Source of the DNA: a virus
Virus record (IMG/VR): IMGVR_UViG_3300008267_000256
Location: 1 to 43,058 of that record
Length of the DNA stretch: 43,058 nt
Reading direction: 5' to 3' (one strand)
In this document: piece after piece, positions 27,864-35,486 of the stretch
How positions within the stretch are numbered: position 1 is the first letter of the stretch
Layout: the number at the start of each line of letters is the position of its first letter
Program-made: the position numbers and the translations under genes
Notes under the pieces: model-generated
The model's database searches: none
What the model saw: the letters and a program-made list of their open reading frames with translations, nothing else
Told to the model about the DNA's origin: nothing

Positions 27864-28329
27864 AATTATTGATTGGATAGTAGCCCTAACAATTCCAAGA
27901 GAGGAGTTGTTAGGGTTTTCTATCTGCCCTTACGCAAAACAAGCATATCAGAGTGGTGTATATGATATAATTGAAAGTGATGTCGAAGACATACACAACG
28001 CTATACAGCAAGTTGATTTAATTACTAATCAGGTAGTTGTAGTTATCGTAAAAAATTACGATATACATAGTATTGAATTAATGAGGGAGAATACCTTATT
28101 GTTAAATGAAATGTATAATCCAAGTGACATAGTTGTGTTAGACAATGATCCAAGAGAGCCTTTTATTGTTAATGGAGTTACAACAACCTTCCCTGGATCC
28201 TATTTATGGGTTTTGCAGTCACTAAGTGATCTAAATGCTAAGCATGTAATGTTATCAAAAACCAATTATTATTCTGTTTGGACTAATAAACAACTCGAGG
28301 AAGTAGTTACCTGGAGAAAACAAAAATAG
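27853..28329 (+). CDS. Unknown protein with a CPYAK motif
   Basis: 158 residues, starting inside the end of the preceding gene. The N-terminal WIVALTIPREELLGFSICPY plus AKQA recalls the W-V--L-LCPFAK opening of DUF1415 proteins, a family of unknown function; the match is weak. The middle (VVVVIVKNYDIHSIELMREN) is alpha/beta. A perfect 9-bp inverted repeat followed by TTTT lies within codons 11-23. No function assigned. Confidence 0.55.
   Translation: MKDKIIDWIVALTIPREELLGFSICPYAKQAYQSGVYDIIESDVEDIHNAIQQVDLITNQVVVVIVKNYDIHSIELMRENTLLLNEMYNPSDIVVLDNDPREPFIVNGVTTTFPGSYLWVLQSLSDLNAKHVMLSKTNYYSVWTNKQLEEVVTWRKQK
27884..27919 (+). terminator. Intragenic terminator-like hairpin
   Basis: CCCTAACAA (27884-27892) and TTGTTAGGG (27907-27915), a perfect 9-bp stem with a 14-nt loop, followed by TTTTC. 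It lies just inside the 158-residue gene and 20 nt after the stop of the preceding gene, so it could end the reductase transcript while being read through in part. Confidence 0.5.
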
Positions 28330-28332
28330 AGA

Positions 28333-28340
28333 TATTTATA
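28333..28340 (+). promoter_or_regulatory. TATTTATA box
   Basis: TATTTATA 15 nt before the ATG at 28356. Confidence 0.5.
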
Positions 28341-28355
28341 AGAAACTCTGTAAAT

Positions 28356-28748
28356 ATGGTATTATCTTTAATAGCTGTATTATTTTTTTATGTAACTAAA
28401 TCTGTTGCTGAAGGATTTTATTTTCACGCAAAGGCAAAATCAAAAACACCTTATGAAAAGTACCAGCATTGGGTATTAACTGCAATACGAGTACCTATTT
28501 GGGTTCTTTACTACATGGCAACATATAATGAACTATCAACATTAGGTTTAATTCTGATATTTCCATTTATACACGATGGATTATATTACTACACCAGAAA
28601 CAAACTAAACCCTTTTGTGTACACAGAAGGATTCTTGGATAATCCAAATCCAAAAAGTTCTAATGCAATAATGGACTTTACTTTATTGCAAAGATCGTTG
28701 TTCGGATTAGCAGGCTTATTACTAATAATTTTAGGTTTTGTATTATGA
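28356..28748 (+). CDS. Small membrane protein (3-4 transmembrane segments)
   Basis: 130 residues. Hydrophobic stretches lie at about 1-18 (MVLSLIAVLFFYVTKSVAEG region), 45-58 (IRVPIWVLYYMATY), 62-80 (LGLILIFPFIHDGLYYY) and 112-130 (LFGLAGLLLIILGFVL). It overlaps the next membrane-protein gene by ATGA, so the pair is coupled. Possible roles are holin-related lysis or modification of the host inner membrane; nothing in the sequence decides. Confidence 0.6.
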   Translation: MVLSLIAVLFFYVTKSVAEGFYFHAKAKSKTPYEKYQHWVLTAIRVPIWVLYYMATYNELSTLGLILIFPFIHDGLYYYTRNKLNPFVYTEGFLDNPNPKSSNAIMDFTLLQRSLFGLAGLLLIILGFVL

Positions 28749-29011
28749 TAGATTTTGACAAAATAGATATGAGTAAGGATCCACTAAAAGGAGATCATTC
28801 ATTTACTATGTGGTTTAAAATAATGTGGATGAACTACTACATCCAACTATTTATTATATGTTTGACAGCTATAGGACTTGTACTGAGTAGTGATTTAGAT
28901 GGCTTAGATTTAACACTTGCCCTCGCAATACCAACAACTTCAGCATTAGTAATAGCCTACAAAGGATTTTATCAATTTTGGGATGACCTTAAAAAAGGTA
29001 GATCTCGTTAA
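28745..29011 (+). CDS. Small membrane protein, holin-like size
   Basis: 88 residues with two predicted transmembrane helices (about 29-48, YIQLFIICLTAIGLVLSS, and 55-72, LTLALAIPTTSALVIAY), a soluble N-terminal ~25 residues and a basic C-terminus (KKGRSR). The size, the two helices and the charged tail resemble class II holins, but no endolysin lies nearby, so this is only a suggestion. Confidence 0.55.
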   Translation: MIDFDKIDMSKDPLKGDHSFTMWFKIMWMNYYIQLFIICLTAIGLVLSSDLDGLDLTLALAIPTTSALVIAYKGFYQFWDDLKKGRSR

Positions 29012-29019
29012 TATTTATA
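29012..29019 (+). promoter_or_regulatory. TATTTATA box
   Basis: TATTTATA only 9 nt before the ATG at 29029; it begins at the last base after the upstream stop codon. Confidence 0.5.
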
Positions 29020-29028
29020 ACATAAATA

Positions 29029-30723
29029 ATGAATCTAGACGATATACTTTTTGAGTGGTCTTACCGATGTCCAAAAGGCTATCCAACTATTGTGGATGGG
29101 AAGTTTGTTGATAGGGAGGAAGTACTCCTTATCAACAAATTACTTATGGAAAATGGTTTTGGTCAGTTACCATTACCAAAAACCGAAATAGCACAATCAG
29201 CAATAAGTAGTAATAAAACAAATGTAAAGGAAGCATTAGTTATGGTTTTTTATGACTGTATTAGAGCTGATCAAGAATTTGTATCACTTTACGAGAGTTT
29301 ACAACAGGTTCCAGATCAAATGATAATTGCGGAATTAAAGAAAACGTTAGATAAAAGCAAATCACTAGGTTCAGATTATGGTGATGTTGATGTAGCAAAT
29401 CTACATAAATACATTCTTGAAGTTATGGGCTCCGATAAGAGAGGGACAAGTGCTGATTTTAAGCTTGTTAATAATGGATTTTCGGCAGCCAACACAATAG
29501 CAAATGATACAAAGATATCATCATATATTGGTTCTAAAAAGTATGCAACTAGAGGCAAAGTATTTTCAGCTATTAGAAAGGAGGCGGTAACAGTACATTT
29601 ACCTAATGTTGGTGTAACTGGTATATTTGAGGATAATTGGTGTCCTGGTGACTTTTATTTAATGGAACAACCGGCTGTACCAAAAGCTGATAACTTGATT
29701 GAATACAATTCACACTTTGCTGGCCCAGGATATCCAAATGGTGATATACTAGCAATATCCCTAAAAATGGAGGATGCACAGGCAGGTAAAGGCACAACTT
29801 TTATTAAATCTGTATTAAAGCCAAAGGAGATATCAGCGTCAAAGGCACATGCAACGAACACTGATTCAAAACTTGGTAAGCAGTACCTTGAAGCAAAGAG
29901 AAGATATTCAAAGAATAGTGAATATCAAACACCAGAACAGTTTTATGATAAAGTTGGTGGATATGCAAAGCTAATACATAATCTTGTTAAAACCAAAAAT
30001 ATAAAAGCCAACGTAACAACATTAGATAAGTTAGCAACTATTAAGGATAAGCAAGAACGTATAAGATTCTTTGCAAAAAATCGTAATAGTGTTTTAGAAA
30101 ACATGAATAATTGCTTTAAGGCACTTGATCCATCTATGCTTGGTGCTCAACAAACAGCAGCATATGCAAATGGTTTTAAGGAAGCTTATATTAGCTTTGT
30201 TAAATATTTAAAAGATATTGGGATTAAGTCCGATAGTCGTAGTGTAGTTGAATTTTTGGACTCTATTAAGAAATCTAAGGGTGCAAAAGCTGAGGGTGGT
30301 TTAACAAAGCTACTTATTAAAAAAGCGGACACTTATTCATTGGCTATTGAACTAATAAAGAGTTGGAATGACGAAAATAAAGCAATTGCTAAACCTTTTG
30401 CAAGACTCGGAGCCATCGATAACCCACTATTAGCAATTACAATGTTTGCAATTGCACAACATGGTGCAAATCCAAACTTTGCTAAAGTACATGGTAGCGA
30501 CTCAGCATTAATGGGCACGGCCGAAATATTCCCAGCTAAATCTAAGGTTGATGAGAAGTCAATGATACAGAGTGCTAAAATCAAAGATTCACCAGGTGCA
30601 GCTGGCTTTGATGTTGTTTACGATATGAAATTAAATAATATTAACTACTCAACACGCTTAGTATTTAGATTTTCAACAACACAAATACGTGTTGAGGTAG
30701 AAGAGCTTGAAATGCAGGGATAA
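29029..30723 (+). CDS. Possible head-packaged protein with PD-(D/E)XK-like core
   Basis: 564 residues. The N-terminus MNLDDILFEWSY fits a short capsid-targeting helix with a possible cleavage site ILFE-W. Around residues 205-265 lies NWCPGDFYLMEQ, then DNLIEYNSHF, then GDILAISLKMEDAQAGKGTT. The order W-P-(G/A)-D-(hydrophobic), about 40 residues, then (I/V)SLK is the pattern of PD-(D/E)XK nucleases, here D in PGD and K in SLK; the middle acidic residue before LK is replaced by Ser, as in some families. The C-terminal half is helical. An injected or virion nuclease is one reading; an uncharacterised structural protein is the alternative. A TATTTATA box lies 9 nt upstream. Confidence 0.5.
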   Translation: MNLDDILFEWSYRCPKGYPTIVDGKFVDREEVLLINKLLMENGFGQLPLPKTEIAQSAISSNKTNVKEALVMVFYDCIRADQEFVSLYESLQQVPDQMIIAELKKTLDKSKSLGSDYGDVDVANLHKYILEVMGSDKRGTSADFKLVNNGFSAANTIANDTKISSYIGSKKYATRGKVFSAIRKEAVTVHLPNVGVTGIFEDNWCPGDFYLMEQPAVPKADNLIEYNSHFAGPGYPNGDILAISLKMEDAQAGKGTTFIKSVLKPKEISASKAHATNTDSKLGKQYLEAKRRYSKNSEYQTPEQFYDKVGGYAKLIHNLVKTKNIKANVTTLDKLATIKDKQERIRFFAKNRNSVLENMNNCFKALDPSMLGAQQTAAYANGFKEAYISFVKYLKDIGIKSDSRSVVEFLDSIKKSKGAKAEGGLTKLLIKKADTYSLAIELIKSWNDENKAIAKPFARLGAIDNPLLAITMFAIAQHGANPNFAKVHGSDSALMGTAEIFPAKSKVDEKSMIQSAKIKDSPGAAGFDVVYDMKLNNINYSTRLVFRFSTTQIRVEVEELEMQG

Positions 30724-30749
30724 TAACCAATAAATATAAAAAACCAATA

Positions 30750-30757
30750 TATTTATA
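30750..30757 (+). promoter_or_regulatory. TATTTATA box
   Basis: TATTTATA 17 nt before the ATG at 30775. Confidence 0.5.
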
Positions 30758-30774
30758 TAAAAACATAAAACAAA

Positions 30775-31215
30775 ATGAATAAATTACAATTTCGCAAACT
30801 AATCCGTGAAGAGATTGGAAAAGTAATGAAAGAAGTAGGCGGTGCATCAAATACTAACGCTACATACAAAGTTGATATCATTACTTCGGATTTTACACCT
30901 GAGAAAGTAGAAGTAATATCGGGAGATCCTATGATGATTGCAAAAGCTCTGAAAAAAAGGGCTCTTAAAGGACTTGAACCTGATGATTTTGATGCAGAGT
31001 TTATCAAAGCACACAAGCTTGATAATGACACCTACATTGTTTCAACTGGTGAGGAAACTGCTACTATTGTTGGAAAGCCATCATCTAAATTATATGGACA
31101 GTTTTGGTCATTGTTACAAAGTGGTGATATGGCTAGAGCAAAGAAGATGTGGTATCAGATGGATAAGGCATCTTTGAAAGCACAGGAGATAGATGAGACT
31201 ACGCAAATGAAATAG
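30775..31215 (+). CDS. Unknown protein with shared capsid-targeting-like N-terminus (1)
   Basis: 146 residues. The first 20 residues, MNKLQFRKLIREEIGKVMKE, are nearly identical to those of the next gene; the two also match at DNA level. They form an amphipathic helix closing on VMKE-V, a possible prohead protease site. The rest (VDIITSDFTPEKVEVISGDP, then KALKKRALKGLEPDDFD) is a small alpha/beta domain without recognised family. It stands alone with its own TATTTATA box. Confidence 0.6.
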   Translation: MNKLQFRKLIREEIGKVMKEVGGASNTNATYKVDIITSDFTPEKVEVISGDPMMIAKALKKRALKGLEPDDFDAEFIKAHKLDNDTYIVSTGEETATIVGKPSSKLYGQFWSLLQSGDMARAKKMWYQMDKASLKAQEIDETTQMK

Positions 31216-31251
31216 GAATGAAAAAAATAACACGCAAAGCAAAAACGATAA

Positions 31252-31259
31252 TATTTACA
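31252..31259 (+). promoter_or_regulatory. TATTTACA box
   Basis: TATTTACA, one mismatch from the recurrent motif, 14 nt before the ATG at 31274. Confidence 0.45.
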
Positions 31260-31273
31260 TAAAAAGTAAACAA

Positions 31274-31834
31274 ATGAACAAACAAGAATTTAGAAAACTA
31301 ATCCGCGAAGAGATTAGAAAGGTAATGAAAGAGGCAAAGACAGGTGATCCAGACGCGTGGAAAAAGCCTTTCAAGGACGCTAGGACTGGTAAAATAATCC
31401 AAAGAGGTGTGGATTTTGATAAAAATCTCACAGGCGATAATAGTGAAATTGAGTATCTTATTGTAGGTGGTGGTAAAAGTGGGTGGGCATTAAAATCAAA
31501 GAAATCATTAAACAAATCAGAACCATTAGCTTGGTCAAATGCAAACGATGCAGCCAAACTCCCAGCAAAAGTGATACTTAGCTCAGATTACGAGGGCGAT
31601 TGGGAGGAGACAGCCCCAGACACATGGCAGGATGATTTTGAGGCATTACAAAATTATTTGGATAAAAAATATGTAGATGGTAAGGATTTTGGTGTTATGA
31701 TTGGTATGGGTGATGAACTTTTTAATGCACTATTCATAGTAAACACTACAATCTTACAAGATCAAACTGTGAAAAAGTACATCAAAAAAATAATGAGCTA
31801 CGGAGGTCTTGAAATAGAAAAAGGTAGACTCTAG
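31274..31834 (+). CDS. Unknown protein with shared capsid-targeting-like N-terminus (2)
   Basis: 186 residues. N-terminus MNKQEFRKLIREEIRKVMKE then AKTG; the VMKE-A site is close to the FIAE-A cleavage site of T4 internal proteins. The C-terminal part (residues 25-186) is unrelated to that of the preceding gene: ARTGKIIQRGVDFDKNLTGD, IEYLIVGGGKSGWALKSKK and acidic EGDWEETAPDTWQDDFE. Shared N-termini on unrelated bodies are what is expected for a transferable sorting signal. No enzymatic motif recognised. Confidence 0.6.
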   Translation: MNKQEFRKLIREEIRKVMKEAKTGDPDAWKKPFKDARTGKIIQRGVDFDKNLTGDNSEIEYLIVGGGKSGWALKSKKSLNKSEPLAWSNANDAAKLPAKVILSSDYEGDWEETAPDTWQDDFEALQNYLDKKYVDGKDFGVMIGMGDELFNALFIVNTTILQDQTVKKYIKKIMSYGGLEIEKGRL

Positions 31835-31858
31835 GGCTACGAATCCAAGAACAAAAAA

Positions 31859-31866
31859 TATTTACA
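31859..31866 (+). promoter_or_regulatory. TATTTACA box
   Basis: TATTTACA, one mismatch from the recurrent motif, just before the terminator at 31866. A transcript from here would run straight into that terminator, so it may be a chance match. Confidence 0.25.
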
Positions 31867-31896
31867 AAAAGGCTTGCATTTGTGAGCCTTTTTTTG
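31866..31896 (+). terminator. Rho-independent terminator
   Basis: AAAAAGGCT (31866-31874) pairs with AGCCTTTTT (31885-31893), 10-nt loop, then more T. The -33 TTG of the next promoter (31874-31876) starts in the stem's last base. Confidence 0.8.
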
Positions 31897-31904
31897 TATC
31901 TTTA
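31874..31904 (+). promoter_or_regulatory. Bacteroidetes-type promoter, leaderless arrangement
   Basis: TTG 31874-31876, 20-nt spacer, TATCTTTA 31897-31904, then 4 nt to the ATG at 31909. It overlaps the preceding terminator. Confidence 0.55.
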
Positions 31905-31908
31905 GGTT

Positions 31909-32355
31909 ATGGCATACAATCCTTTCTATTGGTGGAGACGTAAAACTAAACGCACACTTCTTAAACGCAAAGACGCATTCAAAGGCAAATCATTTCTATT
32001 ACAACAGATAGAACATGGTGACTATGAGTATAGTGACTACAGTAAACAAGCTAGAGAAGAGCATCCAATCGCAAAGGATAGGATAGAAAAGCTTAGAGCT
32101 AAGTTCAAAGGTGGTCCAGATGCTTTTAAAGAAGAAGAAGAAAAGATTCTAAGACTAACACACGTTCGCATCAACAGACTCATGCAAGATCATCATGATG
32201 AAGAGGAAAAGATGTTAACAATGCTTAGAGTTTCTTTGCTTAAAGAATTCAAAGAAGATTATTGGAATCAAGCATTGAAAGAAGTTGGCGAAGGTGATAT
32301 AAAAGACTTATATTATACCTACGAACTATTAGCAAAGCAAAATGGCAAGAGTTAA
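31909..32355 (+). CDS. Unknown charged helical protein
   Basis: 148 residues. Begins MAYNPFYWWRRKTKRTLLKR (aromatic/basic), then mostly Lys/Glu/Arg-rich helices with LTHVRINRLMQDHHDEEEKM. It overlaps the DenV-like gene by 14 nt and shares its promoter, so the two are co-expressed, probably early. The basic N-terminus could bind nucleic acid. No family recognised. Confidence 0.6.
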   Translation: MAYNPFYWWRRKTKRTLLKRKDAFKGKSFLLQQIEHGDYEYSDYSKQAREEHPIAKDRIEKLRAKFKGGPDAFKEEEEKILRLTHVRINRLMQDHHDEEEKMLTMLRVSLLKEFKEDYWNQALKEVGEGDIKDLYYTYELLAKQNGKS

Positions 32356-32806
32356 TTCAGGAGTATCACCAGAGCATTTATCTGACCAGCACCTAGTAGC
32401 TGAATCTGTTGAGATAACTATGATTGTTGGTAGCCTTAGATTAAATAGGTATGAGGTGAAAGGTGAAATACCCAAACGATACACTCTTGGTAAAGGTCAC
32501 ATTAACTTTTTTAAAGATAAGCTTGTGTACCTACAGAAAAGACTTAATGAAGTTAATAGTGAGATGTTAAGGAGAGGATTCAAGCCAGGTACTAAGCTTG
32601 ACTTAGATGAATTTCCTGATAAGTACAAGAATGATTGGATACCTAATCTAGAAGACACAATACAGCTGCGAAATAGGATAGCTGATAGATTGCTCAATCC
32701 AAGAAGTGGTAAAAAAGACTTGCATAGATACAAAGGTGTTATATTGACTGAGCAGATGCAAGCTTTTAAAGATAATATTTTGAATTCTGAATTATATTAC
32801 GTATAA
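32342..32806 (+). CDS. denV: Pyrimidine-dimer DNA glycosylase/AP lyase (T4 endonuclease V-like)
   Basis: 154 residues (T4 DenV: 138). The alignment with DenV is clear by eye: N-terminal MARVN (T4 MTRIN), DQHLVAESVEI (T4 DQHLMAEYREL) with the catalytic Glu at position 24, YTLGKGHINFFKDKLVYLQK (T4 [20 protein letters not shown]) then RRGF, and DLDEFPDKYKNDWIP (T4 DISDIPQEFRGDYIP). The N-terminal nucleophile after Met removal would be the Ala2 amino group rather than Thr2, which should keep the Schiff-base chemistry. It starts repair of UV-induced cyclobutane dimers, fitting a phage exposed to sunlight. Confidence 0.88.
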   Translation: MARVNSGVSPEHLSDQHLVAESVEITMIVGSLRLNRYEVKGEIPKRYTLGKGHINFFKDKLVYLQKRLNEVNSEMLRRGFKPGTKLDLDEFPDKYKNDWIPNLEDTIQLRNRIADRLLNPRSGKKDLHRYKGVILTEQMQAFKDNILNSELYYV

Positions 32807-32836
32807 AATCCTACACTTTTTACATGGATACGATGC

Positions 32837-32844
32837 TATTTATA
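32837..32844 (+). promoter_or_regulatory. TATTTATA box upstream of HNH gene 1
   Basis: TATTTATA 13 nt before the ATG at 32858. Confidence 0.5.
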
Positions 32845-32857
32845 ATAAAATACAAAT

Positions 32858-33532
32858 ATGAAAAACTATCGTAAAGTGTGGGAAAAGGCTAATGGACCAA
32901 TTCCAATTGATGAATTAGGACGTAGATATGAGATACATCATTTAGATGGGAACAGAAACAACAACACACTGTCAAACCTAGTTTGTATATCAATACAAGA
33001 GCATTACCAACTACATCTAGGTAAAGGTGACTACGCAGCCGCATATAGAATAGCTCAAAGAATGGGAATGAGCTCACAGGTTAAATCAGAACTAGCATCT
33101 GCTGCTAACAAGCGTAGACTTGAGGAAAGTACGCACCCTTTTTTAGATCCAGTAGTCCGTAAGAAGGCAGCTGCTAAAGTAGCTAAAAGAATTAAACAAG
33201 GTATCCAAGGATTACAAGACCCAGTTATAAATCACAAAGCAGTTCAAGCAAAAAAACAAAAATACACCTCAGCTGATCTAGCGGAGTTTGCAAAAAAAGG
33301 GTGGGATAAATGGAAAGAAAAGGGCTTAGAATCAACACAACGAACGTCACAAGGATCTATTGCAGGAGCTAAAAAGACTAAAGGCACTAAGTGGTATCAT
33401 AAGCCTACAGGAGAACAACTACGAACCACCTCAGATGATCCAAGATTAACTGATGAGTGGATTAAAGGTAGATTTAATGGAAAAGAGTTGTCTACTCGAG
33501 CAAATTTAAGTAAGTTAAATAAAAACAATTAA
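32858..33532 (+). CDS. HNH homing endonuclease 1
   Basis: 224 residues. The HNH core is near the N-terminus: YEIHHLDGNRNNNTLSNLVC then ISIQEHYQLH (paired His, Asn-rich loop, terminal His). The rest is basic, with Lys-rich helices (RKKAAAKVAKRIKQGIQGLQ) and a closing WYHKPTGEQLRTTSDDPRLT DNA-recognition-like module. It is a free-standing mobile gene sitting 2 nt before the broken queD gene, with its own TATTTATA box. Confidence 0.85.
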   Translation: MKNYRKVWEKANGPIPIDELGRRYEIHHLDGNRNNNTLSNLVCISIQEHYQLHLGKGDYAAAYRIAQRMGMSSQVKSELASAANKRRLEESTHPFLDPVVRKKAAAKVAKRIKQGIQGLQDPVINHKAVQAKKQKYTSADLAEFAKKGWDKWKEKGLESTQRTSQGSIAGAKKTKGTKWYHKPTGEQLRTTSDDPRLTDEWIKGRFNGKELSTRANLSKLNKNN

Positions 33533-33534
33533 AT

Positions 33535-34002
33535 ATGAAATTTCAATCAACAAAATTATTTGATGGGTATTCTACAGTCTTCCGCCAGTGGAGAGCTGAG
33601 GATACCCATTGTTAGCAAATTTCTACACGGCTATGCCGTATCTTTTAGAGTGTGGTTTGAAGGTGATTTGGATCACCGTAACTGGGTATGGGATTTTGGT
33701 GGCATGAAACGAGCCAAACATAATATAGATTATAGGACTCCTAATGATTATTTTTTAAATATCTATTAGATCACACTACAATTATAGCAGAAGACGATCC
33801 ATATTTAGATACATTTGTACAAATGGAATCTGATGGCGTTATACAGTTAAGGATACTACCAGCGACTGGATGTGAAAGATTTGCAGAGTTTTTGTATAAT
33901 AAAATAAATGACTTCCTCAAAGTTGAAACTAATGGTAGAGTTAAAGTAGTTAAAGTAGAAGTATATGAACACGAAAGAAATAGTGCTAGTTATATAGGAT
34001 AA
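33535..34002 (+). pseudogene. queD: QueD-like 6-carboxytetrahydropterin synthase with two compensating frameshifts
   Basis: Three frames together encode one QueD/PTPS-type protein. Frame 1 from 33535: MKFQSTKLFDGYSTVFRQWR then AEDTHC, stop TAG at 33613. Frame 2 from 33616/33617: KFLHGYAVSFRVWFEGDLDH, RNWVWDFGGMKRAKHNID, stop at 33767. Frame 1 again from 33769: DHTTIIAEDDPYLDTFVQME to a stop at 34002. The catalytic Cys (THC), His in LHGY, and the DHTT motif are all present but in different frames. Needed shifts: +1 at TGT-TAG-C, and -1 at T-TTT-TTA (33751-33757), a canonical slippery heptamer in the right frame. An 8-bp stem (33563-33570 with 33602-33609) ends just before the first slip. Recoding, sequence error or decay are all possible. 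QueD converts dihydroneopterin triphosphate to 6-carboxytetrahydropterin. Confidence 0.8.
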
Positions 34003-34005
34003 ATT

Positions 34006-34764
34006 ATGCCAACAACATTAATACAACAAAAACCTACCTTCGATAAAAAGGTAGAAGGAGACAATAAACTTATCATAGCAGAAATGTTCTCAGACACCAT
34101 TCAAGGTGAAGGTGTGAATGCAGGTGTTACATCAACATTTGTAAGATTACAAGGTTGTACACTACAATGTGTGTGGTGTGATACTCTGGACGTATGGCCA
34201 CATGGCAATGAATATAGCTTTGATGAAATATTTGCTATGTTTGAGTCTATTGACCTTATAACAAGGTTTAAGCAAGGCCAACATTTAATCTTAACAGGCG
34301 GATCACCACTAAAACAGCAACGCAGATTAGTAGCCTTTTTAGAAGCATTCTATAACAAGTACTCCTTCTTTCCATATACGGAAATTGAGAATGAAGGTGT
34401 ACTGATGCCGGATGCTGATTTAGCAGCTTTGATTAGCTGTTGGAATAATAGTCCAAAGCTCGCCAACTCTGGTATGAAAGAGAAGGCTAGATACAAGCCT
34501 GAGGTTATTAAAGACCTAGCACAAAGACCTAATTCTTGGTTTAAGTTTGTAGTTGCACAAGAATCAGATTGGCAAGAGATTGAAGACTTTTATCTCAAGC
34601 CTGGTTTGATTAATAGAAATCAGATTATTATCATGCCGGAAGGCCAAACACAAGATGAACTCTCTAAAACAAGAGAGATAGCAGCAGATGTAGCTATTAA
34701 AGAAAGTGTTAGATTTACTGATAGGATGCACGTTACTATTTGGAACAAGAAAACTGGAGTATAA
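34006..34764 (+). CDS. queE: 7-carboxy-7-deazaguanine synthase (QueE), radical SAM
   Basis: 252 residues. IAEMFSDTIQGEG is the QueE N-terminal motif; the radical SAM Cys cluster is CTLQCVWC (CX3CX2C) followed by DT; HLILTGGSPLKQQRRLVAFL is the SAM-binding GGEP-like segment, here GGSP. Substrate-binding WFKFVVAQESDW and IIIMPEGQTQDEL follow. It converts 6-carboxytetrahydropterin to 7-carboxy-7-deazaguanine with a 4Fe-4S cluster, SAM and Mg. It is 3 nt behind queD and overlaps the next gene (TAATG), so it forms part of a precursor pathway operon. Confidence 0.88.
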   Translation: MPTTLIQQKPTFDKKVEGDNKLIIAEMFSDTIQGEGVNAGVTSTFVRLQGCTLQCVWCDTLDVWPHGNEYSFDEIFAMFESIDLITRFKQGQHLILTGGSPLKQQRRLVAFLEAFYNKYSFFPYTEIENEGVLMPDADLAALISCWNNSPKLANSGMKEKARYKPEVIKDLAQRPNSWFKFVVAQESDWQEIEDFYLKPGLINRNQIIIMPEGQTQDELSKTREIAADVAIKESVRFTDRMHVTIWNKKTGV

Positions 34765-35327
34765 TGAAATCAAATTTAACAGAAAAATTATTATCTATCT
34801 GCGGAAGTGCAGATAAAATCTATGGTTATAATGATATTGAATCAATAACCCAATTAACAGAAGAACAGCGTGTTCAAGTAGAAACAGAACTAATCAAACA
34901 TTTTGAATTTGATAAAATTGTATGGATGGACTTACCTTCAGGACTAACAGAAGATGGAAAAAAAGCAATATCTGCAAAATCAATAAAAATATCAGACTCA
35001 GATAACCCAATTTACAAACATAAAGTAGGATATGTTTATACTATATCATTTACTCCAAAAATGTACGAACCAGGAGAGATGTATAAACCAGTACTGGATG
35101 GATGTGTGTTTGCACCCATAACATACAATCCAGAAACATTTGAACCAAAGCTAAGCATTACACTAACTTGGTCACCTGATTTTCCTCAAGACTTAGATGC
35201 ACCTATTAGAACATATGAAGATGACAAACAAATGATTCGTGATATGTTAGAAAAGGTATTAGGTAATCCTGAAGAATATAGACCAAAAGGACATATTGGA
35301 TGTTTAATAAGATTTGCGACAGTATAA
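34764..35327 (+). CDS. Unknown protein in nucleotide-metabolism cluster
   Basis: 187 residues from the ATG overlapping the queE stop. N-terminal helical region (KSNLTEKLLSICGSADKIYG), then a beta-rich domain (HKVGYVYTISFTPKMYEPGE, CVFAPITYNPETFEPKLSIT). Tight coupling to queE suggests a role in the same pathway or co-regulation only. No motif links it to known Que enzymes; no QueC-like ATP-PP motif is present. Confidence 0.55.
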   Translation: MKSNLTEKLLSICGSADKIYGYNDIESITQLTEEQRVQVETELIKHFEFDKIVWMDLPSGLTEDGKKAISAKSIKISDSDNPIYKHKVGYVYTISFTPKMYEPGEMYKPVLDGCVFAPITYNPETFEPKLSITLTWSPDFPQDLDAPIRTYEDDKQMIRDMLEKVLGNPEEYRPKGHIGCLIRFATV

Positions 35328-35342
35328 AACACTAAATGTATA

Positions 35343-35486
35343 ATGCACGAGCTACTACACTTGATTGGATTCTGCTCTGACACAATTGGTCACTTTGACT
35401 TGATTGACTTTGTTGTTGCAAATTACAGAAATATTTCTTTTATTAATATAAATACAATATTATTATATGTTACTAAACGCAGATAA
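35343..35486 (+). CDS. Tiny protein with HELLH motif
   Basis: 47 residues, ATG at 35343, ending 20 nt inside the dCTP deaminase gene. It starts MHELLHLIGFCSDTIGHFDL and continues IDFVVANYRN. HELLHxxGF fits a HExxH zinc-peptidase helix, and the following Cys/Asp/His could add a ligand, but the protein is far too short for a peptidase fold. It may be a remnant of, or a partner to, a metalloprotease-like protein. Coding status is uncertain. Confidence 0.4.
   Translation: MHELLHLIGFCSDTIGHFDLIDFVVANYRNISFININTILLYVTKRR

Noticed and set aside
28745-29011. Firm call as holin
   Set aside because: Size and helices fit, but no endolysin or spanin lies nearby and many phage membrane proteins look alike; kept only as membrane protein.
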